A stretch of 64,000 bases of DNA from Phaeocystidibacter sp965659725 (GCA_965659725.1 CBFHXG010000008.1:1-64000); one strand, 5' to 3'. Counted from the first letter of the stretch, positions 1 through 9,126 are shown. The notes: generated by a model not told the origin, from the letters alone. Made by a program: numbers and translations.

Positions 1-1
1 T

Positions 2-229
2 GAAGATGTGCATTGGACACGTCCAGACCTGGAAATGGGTATTGGTGAATCGCGTGAATTCGACGTGCGTATTCGCTATCGTCAGCCGCTTCAAAAGGCA
101 ACGCTGCATCGCGAAGCCAACGGTTTATATATATCCTTCGTAAAGGCTCAAAAGGCCATTACCGCAGGTCAGTTTGCCGCATGGTACTTCGAGGAGGAGC
201 TGATCGGCTCTGGCGTGATACACGAATAA
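2..229 (+). CDS. mnmA: tRNA 2-thiouridylase MnmA, C-terminal end (partial)
   Basis: This is the last 75 or so codons of a gene that begins before the window; the frame is open from base 2, so the GTG at 8 is not a real start. The residues match the C-terminal beta-barrel of MnmA: EDVHWTRPD, then RIRYRQPLQKATLHR, then a terminal GSGVI motif. MnmA uses ATP and a relayed persulfide to thiolate U34 of the Glu, Gln and Lys tRNAs. The catalytic cysteines and the P-loop lie outside the window, so activity cannot be judged. The next gene begins one base after the TAA stop and is probably co-transcribed. Confidence 0.8.
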   Translation, partial: EDVHWTRPDLEMGIGESREFDVRIRYRQPLQKATLHREANGLYISFVKAQKAITAGQFAAWYFEEELIGSGVIHE

Positions 230-230
230 G

Positions 231-1922
231 ATGAAGAAATTTCTAGTGTTTGGGTTGTTCTTGACGCTGTCCGTTATCGGGTGGGGACAAGATCGATATT
301 GGGTGTTCATGAATGAGCCCATCGTTACACAACACCCAAATTCTGTATCTCCTAATGAAGAATCGAAACGCTATTACGTGTTGGATTCAAATAAGTTGGC
401 TCTTTCGGATCGCGCCATTGAACGCAGAAGAAGACAAGGGATAGGGATACAACCAACAGATTTCAATCGTCCTACAGGCGTAGGTATACCTCAATATTTG
501 AGATTAGCGGGTTACAAGATCCATGGATATTCGCGTTGGCTGAATGCCTATAGTGTTGAACCACCGGTTGGTGTTTCTGATCCCAATCTTCACTTGGAAA
601 AGTCCATTGCCTTTCAAAGAGGTATACAATGGCCACTGAGAAAAGTGCAATCACTCGAAGTTCAAGAAGCACCAGTCTCTTTTGCTGTTGAAGCACGATC
701 TGCCGTTGCAGCGTCGCCTGCACCGCCGGACGATCATTGGTATGATTACGGAGAAGCTTGGCAGCAAACGTATATGGTCCATGGTGAAGTGTTACACGAC
801 CAAGGTTTTGAGGGCAGAGGAATGTTGATCGCCGTTTTGGACGGATCATTCTATGAAGCCAATGTGTATGGCGGATTGAAGCGCGCTTTTGATGAAGGTC
901 GCATCGTAGCTACCTACGATTTCGTGAACAACGATACCAACGTATTTCGAGCCACAGGAACACACGGAACACGGGTGTTTTCCATCATGGGGACGGAACT
1001 GGATGGCCGACTTGTAGGTTCGGCACCTAAGGCTTCCTACGCCCTGCTGAGGTCGGAAGACGAAGGAAGCGAAACCAAGGTGGAAGAAGACAATTGGATC
1101 TTTGCAGCTGAATTTGCGGATAGTCTGGGAGCAGACGTGATCAATTCATCGCTGGGCTACACCACCTTCGATTCGGGGAATAATTACACACCTGCCGATA
1201 TGGACGGTCGTACTGCAATCGTAACCCTGGGAGCCGTAATGGCCCACCGCACAGGTATGGTGGTCGTTTCAAGTGCAGGTAATACGGGGACTTCCAATTG
1301 GCGCGTCGTTAGTGCTCCAGCAGATGCCGACAGCATTCTCGCCGTGGGTGCCGTGGATTCCATGGAACTGGTAGGTGGATTCTCGGGCAGAGGTCCTTCT
1401 GCCGATGGTCGCGTTAAACCCGATGTAATGGCACAAGGAGTGTTAACGGCACATTTGGGTCAGTATGGACTTGTATCCAGAGGAAACGGTACCAGCTTCA
1501 GCTCTCCCGTGATCGCTGGTTTTGCTGCTTGTTTTTGGGAGGCAAATCCAGGCGCTAGCAATTACGAGATCATGAATTGGATACGTCAGAGTTCAGATAG
1601 ATATGATCGTCCGAATGAAGACTATGGATATGGCATTCCCGATTTCTCTATGGCCATGGCCTTGTCGGGTGCCATGGAGTTGAGCGAGGATATCATTTAT
1701 CCCAATCCGACAGATGGGTTATTGCGCTTAAGGATCGATGCTCCTGAGGGAGCGGAATTCCAGGTTGTTGACCTGATGGGCAGAACGGTTCATTCTGGTA
1801 CGCTTACTTTCCCAATGAATGGCTCTATTGAGCTTCCGGCTACTTTATCCAATGGAACCTATCTCTTGGAAATAGAGCGAAACGATGAGGCCTTTGTTAC
1901 GCGCTTCATCCTTTACCGTTGA
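231..1922 (+). CDS. Secreted subtilisin-like S8 serine protease with T9SS type A tail
   Basis: A 563-residue protein with a signal peptide at residues 1-20 ending in GWGQ. The peptidase S8 domain carries the triad Asp204 (VLDGSF), His245 (THGTRV) and Ser422 (GTSFSSP); a SAGN oxyanion-type motif lies between the last two. The last 80 residues begin YPNPTDG and end in a short basic beta-strand (FILYR), the usual form of the por-secretion (type A) sorting domain that directs proteins through T9SS and is removed at the surface. Residues 20-170 probably form a pro-region. It follows mnmA by one base. The substrate is unknown; the family assignment is firm from the three motifs. Confidence 0.9.
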   Translation: MKKFLVFGLFLTLSVIGWGQDRYWVFMNEPIVTQHPNSVSPNEESKRYYVLDSNKLALSDRAIERRRRQGIGIQPTDFNRPTGVGIPQYLRLAGYKIHGYSRWLNAYSVEPPVGVSDPNLHLEKSIAFQRGIQWPLRKVQSLEVQEAPVSFAVEARSAVAASPAPPDDHWYDYGEAWQQTYMVHGEVLHDQGFEGRGMLIAVLDGSFYEANVYGGLKRAFDEGRIVATYDFVNNDTNVFRATGTHGTRVFSIMGTELDGRLVGSAPKASYALLRSEDEGSETKVEEDNWIFAAEFADSLGADVINSSLGYTTFDSGNNYTPADMDGRTAIVTLGAVMAHRTGMVVVSSAGNTGTSNWRVVSAPADADSILAVGAVDSMELVGGFSGRGPSADGRVKPDVMAQGVLTAHLGQYGLVSRGNGTSFSSPVIAGFAACFWEANPGASNYEIMNWIRQSSDRYDRPNEDYGYGIPDFSMAMALSGAMELSEDIIYPNPTDGLLRLRIDAPEGAEFQVVDLMGRTVHSGTLTFPMNGSIELPATLSNGTYLLEIERNDEAFVTRFILYR

Positions 1923-2007
1923 TTCTCATAATTCAACTACATCCTGAGCCTTGGCGGCTTGGCGATGCGTGTGGAATGACCTATTTTCACGCTTCCAAGC
2001 ACTTTGT

Positions 2008-2967
2008 ATGGCAAACAGGATCACTTCTCTTTTCAATATTCAATACCCCATCGTTCAGGCCGGTATGATCTGGTGTTCAGGATGGGAACTCGCTAGTGCA
2101 TCGGCGAATGCAGGAATCCTAGGTATCATTGGTTCAGGATCGATGTACCCTGATATCCTTCGGGATCACATTCGAAAGGCAAAAAAAGCGACAAGCAAGC
2201 CATTTGGGGTGAATGTGCCCATGCTTTACCCAGATATCGATAAACACATGGATATCATTATTGAAGAAGGAGTGAAGATCGTTTTTACATCTGCAGGTAA
2301 TCCTAAAACGTGGACATCCCATCTGAAGGAGAAAGGCATTACCGTAGTTCATGTTGTGTCGAGCGTGAAATTCGCACAGAAAGCGGAAGAGGCCGGTGTT
2401 GATGCCGTGGTAGCCGAAGGTTTCGAAGCGGGTGGTCATAATGGGAGAGACGAAACTACTACCATGTGTCTTATTCCTATGGTGAAAGAAAAAGTGAACA
2501 TCCCAGTGATCGCTGCAGGAGGCATTGGAACAGGAAAGGGAATGTTGGCTGCCATGGGCCTTGGAGCCGACGGTGTTCAAATCGGTAGTCGGTTTGTCGC
2601 TTCCGAAGAATCCTCCGCACACCTCGCTTTTAAGAATGCCGTTATTGGGGCAAAGGAAGGAGATACTGTTTTGACGTTGAAGGAGTTGGCTCCTGTCCGA
2701 CTTATAAAGAATAAATTCTTTCAAGATATTGCTACCGCCTATCAGAATGGAGCTACACGAGATGAGTTGATCCAATTACTTGGACGTGCTCGCGCTAAGA
2801 AGGGCATGTTTGAGGGTGACATGGATGAGGGGGAATTGGAGATCGGTCAGATATCCGGACTCATCCATGAGGTGAAGCCCACGGCCGAGATTGTAAAGGA
2901 AATAGTGGAAGAATTCGAGGCTACACGAAAGGCAATGAGTAATCTTGAATGGTCTGCTCATGTCTGA
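2008..2967 (+). CDS. Nitronate monooxygenase family FMN enzyme
   Basis: A 319-residue TIM-barrel flavoprotein of the 2-nitropropane dioxygenase/nitronate monooxygenase family. Visible landmarks are the N-terminal YPIVQAGM and the glycine-histidine motif EAGGHNG near residue 150. The phosphate-binding segment is AAGGIGTGKGM followed by GADGVQIGSRF. Enzymes of this fold oxidise alkyl nitronates using FMN and oxygen, but close relatives are enoyl reductases (FabK), so the substrate is uncertain. The ATG at 2008 is chosen because the family starts with a MANRIT-like sequence; an upstream in-frame start at 1951 adds 19 residues without family character. Its 3' end overlaps the next gene by 8 bases, so it may be part of the heptose transcription unit without taking part in that pathway. 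Confidence 0.8.
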   Translation: MANRITSLFNIQYPIVQAGMIWCSGWELASASANAGILGIIGSGSMYPDILRDHIRKAKKATSKPFGVNVPMLYPDIDKHMDIIIEEGVKIVFTSAGNPKTWTSHLKEKGITVVHVVSSVKFAQKAEEAGVDAVVAEGFEAGGHNGRDETTTMCLIPMVKEKVNIPVIAAGGIGTGKGMLAAMGLGADGVQIGSRFVASEESSAHLAFKNAVIGAKEGDTVLTLKELAPVRLIKNKFFQDIATAYQNGATRDELIQLLGRARAKKGMFEGDMDEGELEIGQISGLIHEVKPTAEIVKEIVEEFEATRKAMSNLEWSAHV

Positions 2968-4846
2968 TCAACTCAAAAAAGCAGTCATACTCGCCGGAGG
3001 TAAAGGAACCCGCTTAGCGGAGATCCGCGACGACATACCGAAGCCCATGATGCCTGTTGCAGGCAAGCCACTTCTCGAATACCAAATGGAGATGTGTGCA
3101 GCTCAAGGAATCGAGCACGTCACACTGTTGGTCAATCATTTGAAAGAGAGCATTGTCGATCATTTTGGCCATAGCTTCAAGAATATACAGATCGAGTATT
3201 TTGAAGAGAAAGAGCCGTTGGGAACGGTAGGAGGCATCGCTGAGATCTCCGATTCCATCCATGAAGACATACTCGTTCTGTACGGAGATGTGATGATGGA
3301 AATGGACCTACATCGATTGTATGCCTTCCATCAAAAAAAGAACAGCGAGGCCACGTTGGTCATCCATCCCAATGATCATCCGTACGATAGCGACTTGGTG
3401 GAGCTTGGACCAAATGACGAAGTGGTTCGCTTCCTGTCTAAGCCACACCCTGACGATCTTCGCTATCACAATGCGGTGAATGCTGCCGCCTACGTGTTCT
3501 CTCCCAACGTCTTATCTCGACTTGAAAAAGGAGTAAAAGCTGATTTTGGCAAGGATATCTTTCCAAAATGGGTGGGTGATGTGAAGATGTATGGCTACAG
3601 TACGCCAGAGTATTTGAAGGATATGGGTACGCCAGACCGACTTCAGAAGGTGGAAGGAGATGTGTTGAGTGGAAAGGTGCATAGGCGATCACTTATCCAT
3701 CAACAGAAGTGCATATTCTTGGATAGGGATGGTGTCTTGAACTATGATACAGATCTCATCGATAAGCCGGAAGACCTGAAGTTGTATGAATGGACGGCCG
3801 ACGCGGTCCAGCGCATCAATCGATCGGACTACCTGAGTGTTATCACCACCAATCAAAGTGTGGTAGCCAGAGGAATGGTAGACGAAGCCGGTTTGGCGGA
3901 GATCCACAAGAAGATGGAGACCGACCTCGGCAATCAGCGTGCCTATGTAGATGCCATCTATTATTGTCCGCATCATCCCGATAAAGGATTTGAAGGCGAA
4001 CGACCAGAGTACAAGATCGAATGTGATTGCCGAAAGCCCAAACCGGGTATGATCATGAAGGCTACGAAGAGATTCAATATCGATCTTCGCAAAAGCTGGA
4101 TGATAGGTGATTCATCCAGAGACATTGAAGCGGGAAAGGCCGCGGGTGTGCGCACCATCGCCTTGAGAACGGGGCATGGCGCCGTTCACCTGAATGCGCG
4201 TCCGGATTTTCATTTCGATCACCTGAAGGATGCCGTCGACTTCATTTTGGATGAACCGTACAGCGATGCCTACCAAACCCTCTTGAAGAAATTCCAGTCC
4301 ACTCGCAAGTCGCCATTCGTGGTGATGGTTGGCGGCCAATCGAGATCGGGTAAGAGCTCTTTTGTCAGTGATTTGAAATTTAGATTGACAAGAGATGGAA
4401 TTCAATCCATCCGTATACCATTGGATCAGTGGATCTTGGCGAGCGATGTAAGGGGAGAGGTTGAAGATGTTAAGAAGACATTCCAGATAGACAGGATGAA
4501 GAACGATCTGAGGGACTTCTTGGATGGAAGGCCTATGCAGATCCCCGGATATGCAGATCATCCGGAGCGCATGGCCTTTGGTATACATGCGGCTTGGACA
4601 GGAGAGGCTGTTGTATTCATTGAAGGTGTTCCAGCGCTGATCGATGAAGAGATGGCAGAGCTAGGCGATTGGAAGGTATTCATGGAATCGGAGGAGGCTA
4701 AGCGACAAGATAGATTCCATCGATTCTACGAGTGGAAAGGAAAGACCAGATCGGATTCTGATACCTTGTACAAGTCAAGATTGGAGTCGGAATATGAAAT
4801 CATTGCTCAAGGCCGTAAATTCGCTGACGACATCTTTACCTCATGA
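2960..4846 (+). CDS. Three-domain protein: heptose-1-P nucleotidyltransferase (HddC-like) - HAD phosphatase (GmhB-like) - P-loop kinase-like
   Basis: A 628-residue fusion. Residues 5-230 are a sugar-phosphate nucleotidyltransferase: LAGGKGTR near residue 11, a PKPMMPVAGKPLLEY segment and the metal-binding LYGD. Residues 250-420 are a HAD-IIIA phosphatase of the GmhB/HisB type: FLDRDGV with Asp255 and Asp257, TTNQS, the zinc-binding set CPHHPD plus CDCRKPKPGM, and MIGDSSRDI. Residues 450-628 start a P-loop domain (GGQSRSGKSS near 458) that resembles uridine-kinase-type NTPases. Together with the next two genes the first two domains complete a GDP- (or ADP-) D-glycero-D-manno-heptose pathway: GmhB removes the 7-phosphate and HddC adds the nucleotide. 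The role of the third domain is not known. The ATG at 2960 is preferred over a TTG at 2945. The TGA overlaps the next start (ATGA), indicating translational coupling. Confidence 0.82.
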   Translation: MSDQLKKAVILAGGKGTRLAEIRDDIPKPMMPVAGKPLLEYQMEMCAAQGIEHVTLLVNHLKESIVDHFGHSFKNIQIEYFEEKEPLGTVGGIAEISDSIHEDILVLYGDVMMEMDLHRLYAFHQKKNSEATLVIHPNDHPYDSDLVELGPNDEVVRFLSKPHPDDLRYHNAVNAAAYVFSPNVLSRLEKGVKADFGKDIFPKWVGDVKMYGYSTPEYLKDMGTPDRLQKVEGDVLSGKVHRRSLIHQQKCIFLDRDGVLNYDTDLIDKPEDLKLYEWTADAVQRINRSDYLSVITTNQSVVARGMVDEAGLAEIHKKMETDLGNQRAYVDAIYYCPHHPDKGFEGERPEYKIECDCRKPKPGMIMKATKRFNIDLRKSWMIGDSSRDIEAGKAAGVRTIALRTGHGAVHLNARPDFHFDHLKDAVDFILDEPYSDAYQTLLKKFQSTRKSPFVVMVGGQSRSGKSSFVSDLKFRLTRDGIQSIRIPLDQWILASDVRGEVEDVKKTFQIDRMKNDLRDFLDGRPMQIPGYADHPERMAFGIHAAWTGEAVVFIEGVPALIDEEMAELGDWKVFMESEEAKRQDRFHRFYEWKGKTRSDSDTLYKSRLESEYEIIAQGRKFADDIFTS

Positions 4847-5826
4847 TCATTACAAAAACTCCATTCCGTATCAGTTTCGTTGGTGGCGGATCCGACCTTG
4901 AAGCCTTTTACTCGAAACATCCGGGGGCGGTGCTCAGTACGAGTATCAACAAATACATGTACATCTCATCGCACAAATTCTTTGAGCCTGATAAGATCCG
5001 TACCAAGTATTCCCAAACGGAAACGGTAGATCGGGTGGAGGACCTTAAGCACAACTTATTGAGAACGCTTCTTCAGCGATTTGATATCAAGGGAGGGATA
5101 GAGATCAGTTCTATTGCCGACGTTCCGGCTGGAACAGGCATGGGTAGTTCGAGCAGCTTTACCGTAGGTGTGTTGCACAATCTATCCGCGGTACAGAATC
5201 GATTTGTATCCAAGGAAACCTTGGCCAAGGAGGCATGCGAGGTAGAGATCGATATCTTGAAGGAACCAATCGGTAAGCAAGACCAATATGCCGCTGCGTA
5301 TGGCGGCTTGAATGTGATCGAATTTCATCCAAACGGACATGTATCCGTGGAGCCCGTGCATTTGAATGCAGAGGGACATCGTGAATTACAAGATCACCTA
5401 GTGATGTTCTATATTGGAAATCAGCGCAGTGCATCAAGCATACTAGCTGAACAAAGGAAGAACACCTCTCAAGAAGATAAATTCAATGCACTTAAGCAGA
5501 TGGTGGGATTGGTTCGCGAGCTGAAGAGTGTACTTGAGGCTGGCAATTGGCAGCAGTTTGGAGACCTCATGCATGAGAATTGGATACTAAAGCAAGGATT
5601 GGCTAGTGGCATCACTAATCCTATGATTACTGAGATCTATGATGCGGCCCGAGCAGCTGGCGCAACAGGAGGCAAGCTCCTAGGTGCTGGAGGCGGTGGA
5701 TTCATGCTGTTCACTTGTCCACCTGATAAACACGAAAAATTACGCGAGGCACTAAAGAAAGTACGACCTTTCGCGTTTAACCTCGAGCAAGAGGGAAGCA
5801 AATTGATCTATTATGGCGACGAATAA
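4843..5826 (+). CDS. hddA: GHMP kinase, HddA-like D-glycero-D-manno-heptose 7-phosphate kinase
   Basis: A 327-residue GHMP-superfamily kinase. The three family motifs are present: N-terminal TPFRISFVGGGSD, the ATP-binding loop PAGTGMGSSSSF at about residues 95-106, and the C-terminal GGKLLGAGGGGF. The family phosphorylates small alcohols or sugars; the TPFRISFVGGGSDL start with a conserved KQDQYAAAYGG segment is typical of the heptose 7-phosphate kinase (HddA) branch. The substrate call leans on position: the gene overlaps the HddC-GmhB fusion by 4 bases and the GmhA-like isomerase by 14 bases. It would convert heptose 7-phosphate to the 1,7-bisphosphate, the substrate of the GmhB domain upstream. 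Fucose kinase-like activity is the main alternative. Confidence 0.82.
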   Translation: MIITKTPFRISFVGGGSDLEAFYSKHPGAVLSTSINKYMYISSHKFFEPDKIRTKYSQTETVDRVEDLKHNLLRTLLQRFDIKGGIEISSIADVPAGTGMGSSSSFTVGVLHNLSAVQNRFVSKETLAKEACEVEIDILKEPIGKQDQYAAAYGGLNVIEFHPNGHVSVEPVHLNAEGHRELQDHLVMFYIGNQRSASSILAEQRKNTSQEDKFNALKQMVGLVRELKSVLEAGNWQQFGDLMHENWILKQGLASGITNPMITEIYDAARAAGATGGKLLGAGGGGFMLFTCPPDKHEKLREALKKVRPFAFNLEQEGSKLIYYGDE

Positions 5827-6424
5827 GCACATTTCATCCTACATCTCGGCGGTCAAGGACACGTTAGACAATCTTGATCCTGATCAGATCGATGCCTTGA
5901 TCGAGGCATTTGCCGCTACCTATGAGGCGGGTGGAAACATCTACACGATGGGTAACGGTGGTTCGGGTGCGTCGGCATCACACGCTGCGGGAGACTTCCT
6001 CAAGGGTGCGAGCTATGGATTGAATCGTCGTTTTAAGATGATCTGTTTGAATGATAACCTACCGAGCATGATGGCCATTGCCAATGACATTGGTTGGGAA
6101 GACATCTTTGTTGAACCCCTGAAAAACTTCATGGGGAAGAACGACCTCGTGATTGGGATCAGCGGAAGCGGCAATAGTGCCAACGTGGTGAAGGCGCTAG
6201 AGCATGCGAGATCTGAAGGTGTAAAAACAGTGGCCTTGACTGGTTTCAAGGGAGGAAAGATTGGGCAGATTGCTGATCTACATGTGCATGCTCCGGTAAT
6301 GGATATGGAGGTTACTGAGGATATTCATATGGTGATCTTTAATATTGTGAAGAAGGCTATGATGGAGCGATATCTCGGGGACAACCCGAGTATGGGAAGT
6401 ACGTACGACGATCGGGTTCAATAG
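5813..6424 (+). CDS. gmhA: SIS-domain phosphoheptose isomerase (GmhA-like)
   Basis: A 203-residue protein with one SIS domain. The signature GNGGSGASASHAAGDF lies near residues 45-60 and a second ligand-binding segment, GISGSGNSANVV, near 120-131. GmhA isomerises sedoheptulose 7-phosphate to D-glycero-D-manno-heptose 7-phosphate in the cytoplasm. It is the first committed step of the pathway whose later steps are encoded immediately upstream. The start lies inside the end of the HddA gene (14-base overlap), so the three heptose genes look translationally coupled. A strong bidirectional hairpin terminator follows 24 bases after the stop. The heptose product probably goes to surface polysaccharide or glycoprotein glycans, which is inference. 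Confidence 0.85.
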   Translation: MATNKHISSYISAVKDTLDNLDPDQIDALIEAFAATYEAGGNIYTMGNGGSGASASHAAGDFLKGASYGLNRRFKMICLNDNLPSMMAIANDIGWEDIFVEPLKNFMGKNDLVIGISGSGNSANVVKALEHARSEGVKTVALTGFKGGKIGQIADLHVHAPVMDMEVTEDIHMVIFNIVKKAMMERYLGDNPSMGSTYDDRVQ

Positions 6425-6447
6425 AACATCAAATTGATATAAAAGCA

Positions 6448-6477
6448 AAGGCCATCTGAATGAACAGATGGCCTTTT
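6448..6477. terminator. Bidirectional rho-independent terminator between gmhA and the lipoprotein subtilase
   Basis: A 12-bp perfect stem reading AAAGGCCATCTG and its complement around a 6-base loop, with A-rich and T-rich flanks on the two sides. It lies between two convergent genes and would stop transcripts from both. Confidence 0.85.
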
Positions 6478-6508
6478 TGTTGAGGGTCAGTGCGACTTGA
6501 CCCACCTA

Positions 6509-7723
6509 TTAGTTGTGTGCAATCGGATCGGCTGTATTGTCCGGATCTCCAACTGCAGTTCCACTGGTGCTGATTGGTCCGAGTAGAACCAAGCCTGCTA
6601 CGTGGGGAGCTGCCATAGATGTTCCACTCAGGGTAGAGTAGCCACCATTTTTATAAGTAGACTCAACGCTCACGCCCGGTGCAGCATAGTCTACCGGTGG
6701 ATTGCCGTAGTTGCTGAAATACGCGAAACCATCGTTGTTATCAATGGCAGAAACAGTAAGGATGTTAGGGCCATTTACACGAGCAGGACTAGAGTTGTTG
6801 GCATCGATACCATCATTTCCTGCAGCGAGAACGAATACACATGTGCTGGATGCAGAAAGAACTGCCGCATCGAGAGAAGTGCTAATTCCTCCGCCAAGGC
6901 TCATGTTGGCGACATCATTTGAAGATGCGGCGCCGGCGACATAATTCACACCTGAGATTACTCCTGAAAGAGAGCCACTACCACGACGGTCGAGTACGCG
7001 TACGGATACAACTTCTGCACCAGCCGCTACACCTACTACACCTTCGCTATTGTCGATGGCAGCAATGGTTCCGGCCACATGTGTACCATGACCGTTTTGA
7101 TCATCTGGATTGGTTGATTGGTTACCACTGAGGAATGACTGGCTCAAGCCGACGTTCACATTGGGGTCAAGGTGATCGAGGTCGACGCCTGAATCGAGGA
7201 TCCAAGCTCTTTTGCCAACGCCATTACCGGCGCCACCAACGCGGTTAATTCCCCATGGAGTGGTTTGCACGGGTCCACCGCCACCACCGCCTGGCTTGCC
7301 TTTTCCACCGCCTGGAGCGAGGGCAATGATCTTGTCTTGTTCAATGTAATCGATAGCCTCATCGGTGCGGAGTTCATTCAATTCATCGGTGTTGAGTAGA
7401 ACGGCAAATCCGGTAAGAGCTTTACCGTAAACGCGATCTATATTCTCAACCGGTATGCTGTGTATGGTAAGGAGTTCTTCTGCGAACGACTGCACAGTGC
7501 GTTGTGCATTGTCGTAGGACATGGTTTGTGGATTGGTCTTGAACGTTTGGCCGTCGTTTTTTAAAACAACGATGTAATGATCTTCAATTCCTAGACTCGA
7601 TTCATAGCGGATCACATCGGTTACGTTTTGATCAACTGCTTCATTCAGGTTTTCTTTGTTACAACCTACTAAAACAGCCGCGCCTAATGCTACGCAGGCG
7701 AGTTGTTTAACGTGCTTCTTCAT
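6509..7723 (-). CDS. Lipoprotein subtilisin-like serine protease (proteinase K-like, I9 prodomain)
   Basis: A 404-residue protein. The N-terminus has a lysine-rich start, a hydrophobic stretch and the lipobox VLVGC, so Cys21 would be lipidated. Residues about 48-135 look like an inhibitor I9 prodomain (HYIVVLKND ... IDYIEQDKI). A poly-glycine linker at about 138-150 leads to the S8 domain with Asp177 (ILDSGVD), His212 (GHGTHVAG) and Ser369 (SGTSMAAP). It is closest in type to proteinase K/aqualysin enzymes. There is no T9SS tail; the C-terminus is a short ordinary sequence ending IAHN. It is convergent with gmhA across a shared terminator. The maturation of a lipidated pro-subtilase is odd, since cleavage of the prodomain would release the catalytic part from the lipid anchor. 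Confidence 0.9.
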   Translation of the reverse strand: MKKHVKQLACVALGAAVLVGCNKENLNEAVDQNVTDVIRYESSLGIEDHYIVVLKNDGQTFKTNPQTMSYDNAQRTVQSFAEELLTIHSIPVENIDRVYGKALTGFAVLLNTDELNELRTDEAIDYIEQDKIIALAPGGGKGKPGGGGGGPVQTTPWGINRVGGAGNGVGKRAWILDSGVDLDHLDPNVNVGLSQSFLSGNQSTNPDDQNGHGTHVAGTIAAIDNSEGVVGVAAGAEVVSVRVLDRRGSGSLSGVISGVNYVAGAASSNDVANMSLGGGISTSLDAAVLSASSTCVFVLAAGNDGIDANNSSPARVNGPNILTVSAIDNNDGFAYFSNYGNPPVDYAAPGVSVESTYKNGGYSTLSGTSMAAPHVAGLVLLGPISTSGTAVGDPDNTADPIAHN

Positions 7724-7827
7724 ACAAATGAGATTTAATTGAATAACTCAATGTATAGATTCTTGTTAAGAAATACACGTCGGAATTTTATCAAGTTTTC
7801 AACAACTGCCTGATAATCAGAATAATC

Positions 7828-8511
7828 CTACAAAATGAGTGTGTTTACGAATCTTTCGATGTACTCATCCATTCGCTTTCTTCTATACTGCATTACGAAT
7901 CGGGGATGTTCTAGGGCTGTTATGGTACTGAACCAATCCTCTTGTTCATTCCATTTCGTCATGGCCTTGAGGTTTTTCCCTGTCCCAAACAAAACCACAG
8001 TATTCGGATTACCCACTAGCTCTTTTTGAGATTGAATTTGGTGGAGAATGAAGGGCTCTAGCATTTTTTGAACCTTGGCATCGTCGTAGTAATTAAAGTT
8101 TACCCAATTTCCTTTTTCATTTTTCTTGATGAATCCGAGAGGTGAAACACCACCGATGAAATAATCTCCGAAGAACTTTTCTGGTCCTCCGTAGGCTTCG
8201 ATCACTCTCCAAACAAGATCTGCAGAAGTTTCAGTAGTGTTTACATCGGGCATATCGATACCGATAGATTCCAAGGCTGGCGTATCGGTAAATGGTATGC
8301 CTGTAAGTCCAGCTCCCAATCGCCCTGGATTGATCCCTAGGAGTAGCTTTCTCGGTCTTTTATCTGAATAATACCGTTTGTAGAACTCATCCAAGGCTGC
8401 CCAGCTGGATGCACTCATCTCTTGATAGGGATGTAGCACGTCAATGTCTTTTGGAAGGTCGATCTTGAATTCAAGATTTCGGTACCAAGACAGGATTTCA
8501 GTGGAAAGCAT
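7828..8511 (-). CDS. Uracil-DNA glycosylase superfamily protein (SMUG-like, DUF4918 type)
   Basis: A 227-residue protein. The N-terminal motif GINPGRLGAGLTGIPFTD is the SMUG/UDG-superfamily motif 1 (GxNPG followed by a TGxPF segment). A C-terminal EHPRFVMQYR corresponds to motif 2, where the histidine and following proline contact the DNA. The whole-protein pattern matches the Bacteroidota family known as DUF4918, some members of which have been described as SMUG2-type glycosylases. It would excise uracil or related lesions from DNA. It is upstream of the lipoprotein subtilase on the same strand with a 100-base gap, with no evident functional link. The fold assignment is good; the lesion specificity is not readable. 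Confidence 0.75.
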   Translation of the reverse strand: MLSTEILSWYRNLEFKIDLPKDIDVLHPYQEMSASSWAALDEFYKRYYSDKRPRKLLLGINPGRLGAGLTGIPFTDTPALESIGIDMPDVNTTETSADLVWRVIEAYGGPEKFFGDYFIGGVSPLGFIKKNEKGNWVNFNYYDDAKVQKMLEPFILHQIQSQKELVGNPNTVVLFGTGKNLKAMTKWNEQEDWFSTITALEHPRFVMQYRRKRMDEYIERFVNTLIL

Positions 8512-9126
8512 CGGGTCGACGGGGTTTCAGTAAATGTGATGGGTTTACGTTGCCAAAGTAGGGAAAATGGGTTGAACGAGTTTAATGAGTTTCAGGGGTT
8601 TGAGGGGTTTTAGGAGTTGGGGAAAACGTTCCTTCGTTTCTGTGTTCCTCCGTTCCTCCGTTTTCTTGAGCGCATAATAAGTTCGTTGTTAATCAAGCAT
8701 GACTGTTGATTCGAACAACGAGCGAGCATCGTCTGCTACGATGGCCCTTTAGCCCTTTGGCCACTTTGCCATACGATTATCCGTTCCTCGGCAAAAAGGC
8801 CCCGTCGCTTGCCGGGGATGACTTCGTCAGCTTTGCGGCTGAGAAGAAGGTCCTCCGCCTACCGGCGGATGAAAGATGCATGTGATCCCAAATAGATTTC
8901 TTTGAAGGTGGTCCCTTCCCATTGGGGAATTCAACGAGCGAGCCTTGGTGGCCTCGTCAGCCTTGACGGCATTGACAGCCCTGGAGCCTCGGAGCCTTTC
9001 CCGACGATCAGCTTTAGCTGATGTAGGGATGCCGACTGATAGCGTCGGCAGGAGCCCTGAAGCCTTGATTCCCTTGCCCTCCATCCATTCGTTTCCTATC
9101 TTTCCACTTCACCTATCCTCCCATCA
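8512..9126. repeat. Repeat-rich intergenic region with at least five hairpins (dispersed repeat copy R1)
   Basis: This gap of about 615 bases holds no convincing gene. It is a mosaic of segments that recur elsewhere in the window. These are a run of GGGGTTT/GAGGGG near 8580-8620, a CGTTTCTGTGTTCCTCCG segment and ACGAGCGAGC blocks. Iterated GGAGCC units then lead into twin hairpins at 9000-9028 (CAGCTTTAGCTG core) and 9030-9050 (TGCCGAC, 7-base loop, GTCGGCA). Three further hairpins lie at 8800-8817 (CCCCG/CGGGG), 8822-8846 (CTTC-TCAGC/GCTGA-AAG) and 8854-8869 (TCCGCC/GGCGGA). Open frames here are by-products of the GC-rich repeats. Confidence 0.8.

Noticed and set aside
2134..2775. Minus-strand open frame of 213 codons
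   Set aside because: It is fully antisense to the nitronate monooxygenase gene, whose motifs are clear; the antisense protein shows no family.
6602..7131. Plus-strand open frames inside the lipoprotein subtilase gene
   Set aside because: They are antisense shadows of a well-supported S8 protease gene and carry no family motif.
8827..9084. Minus-strand open frame of 85 codons in the intergenic repeat R1
   Set aside because: The composition follows the GC-rich repeat modules, and R2 and R3 carry similar open frames by chance; no homology or leader is evident.
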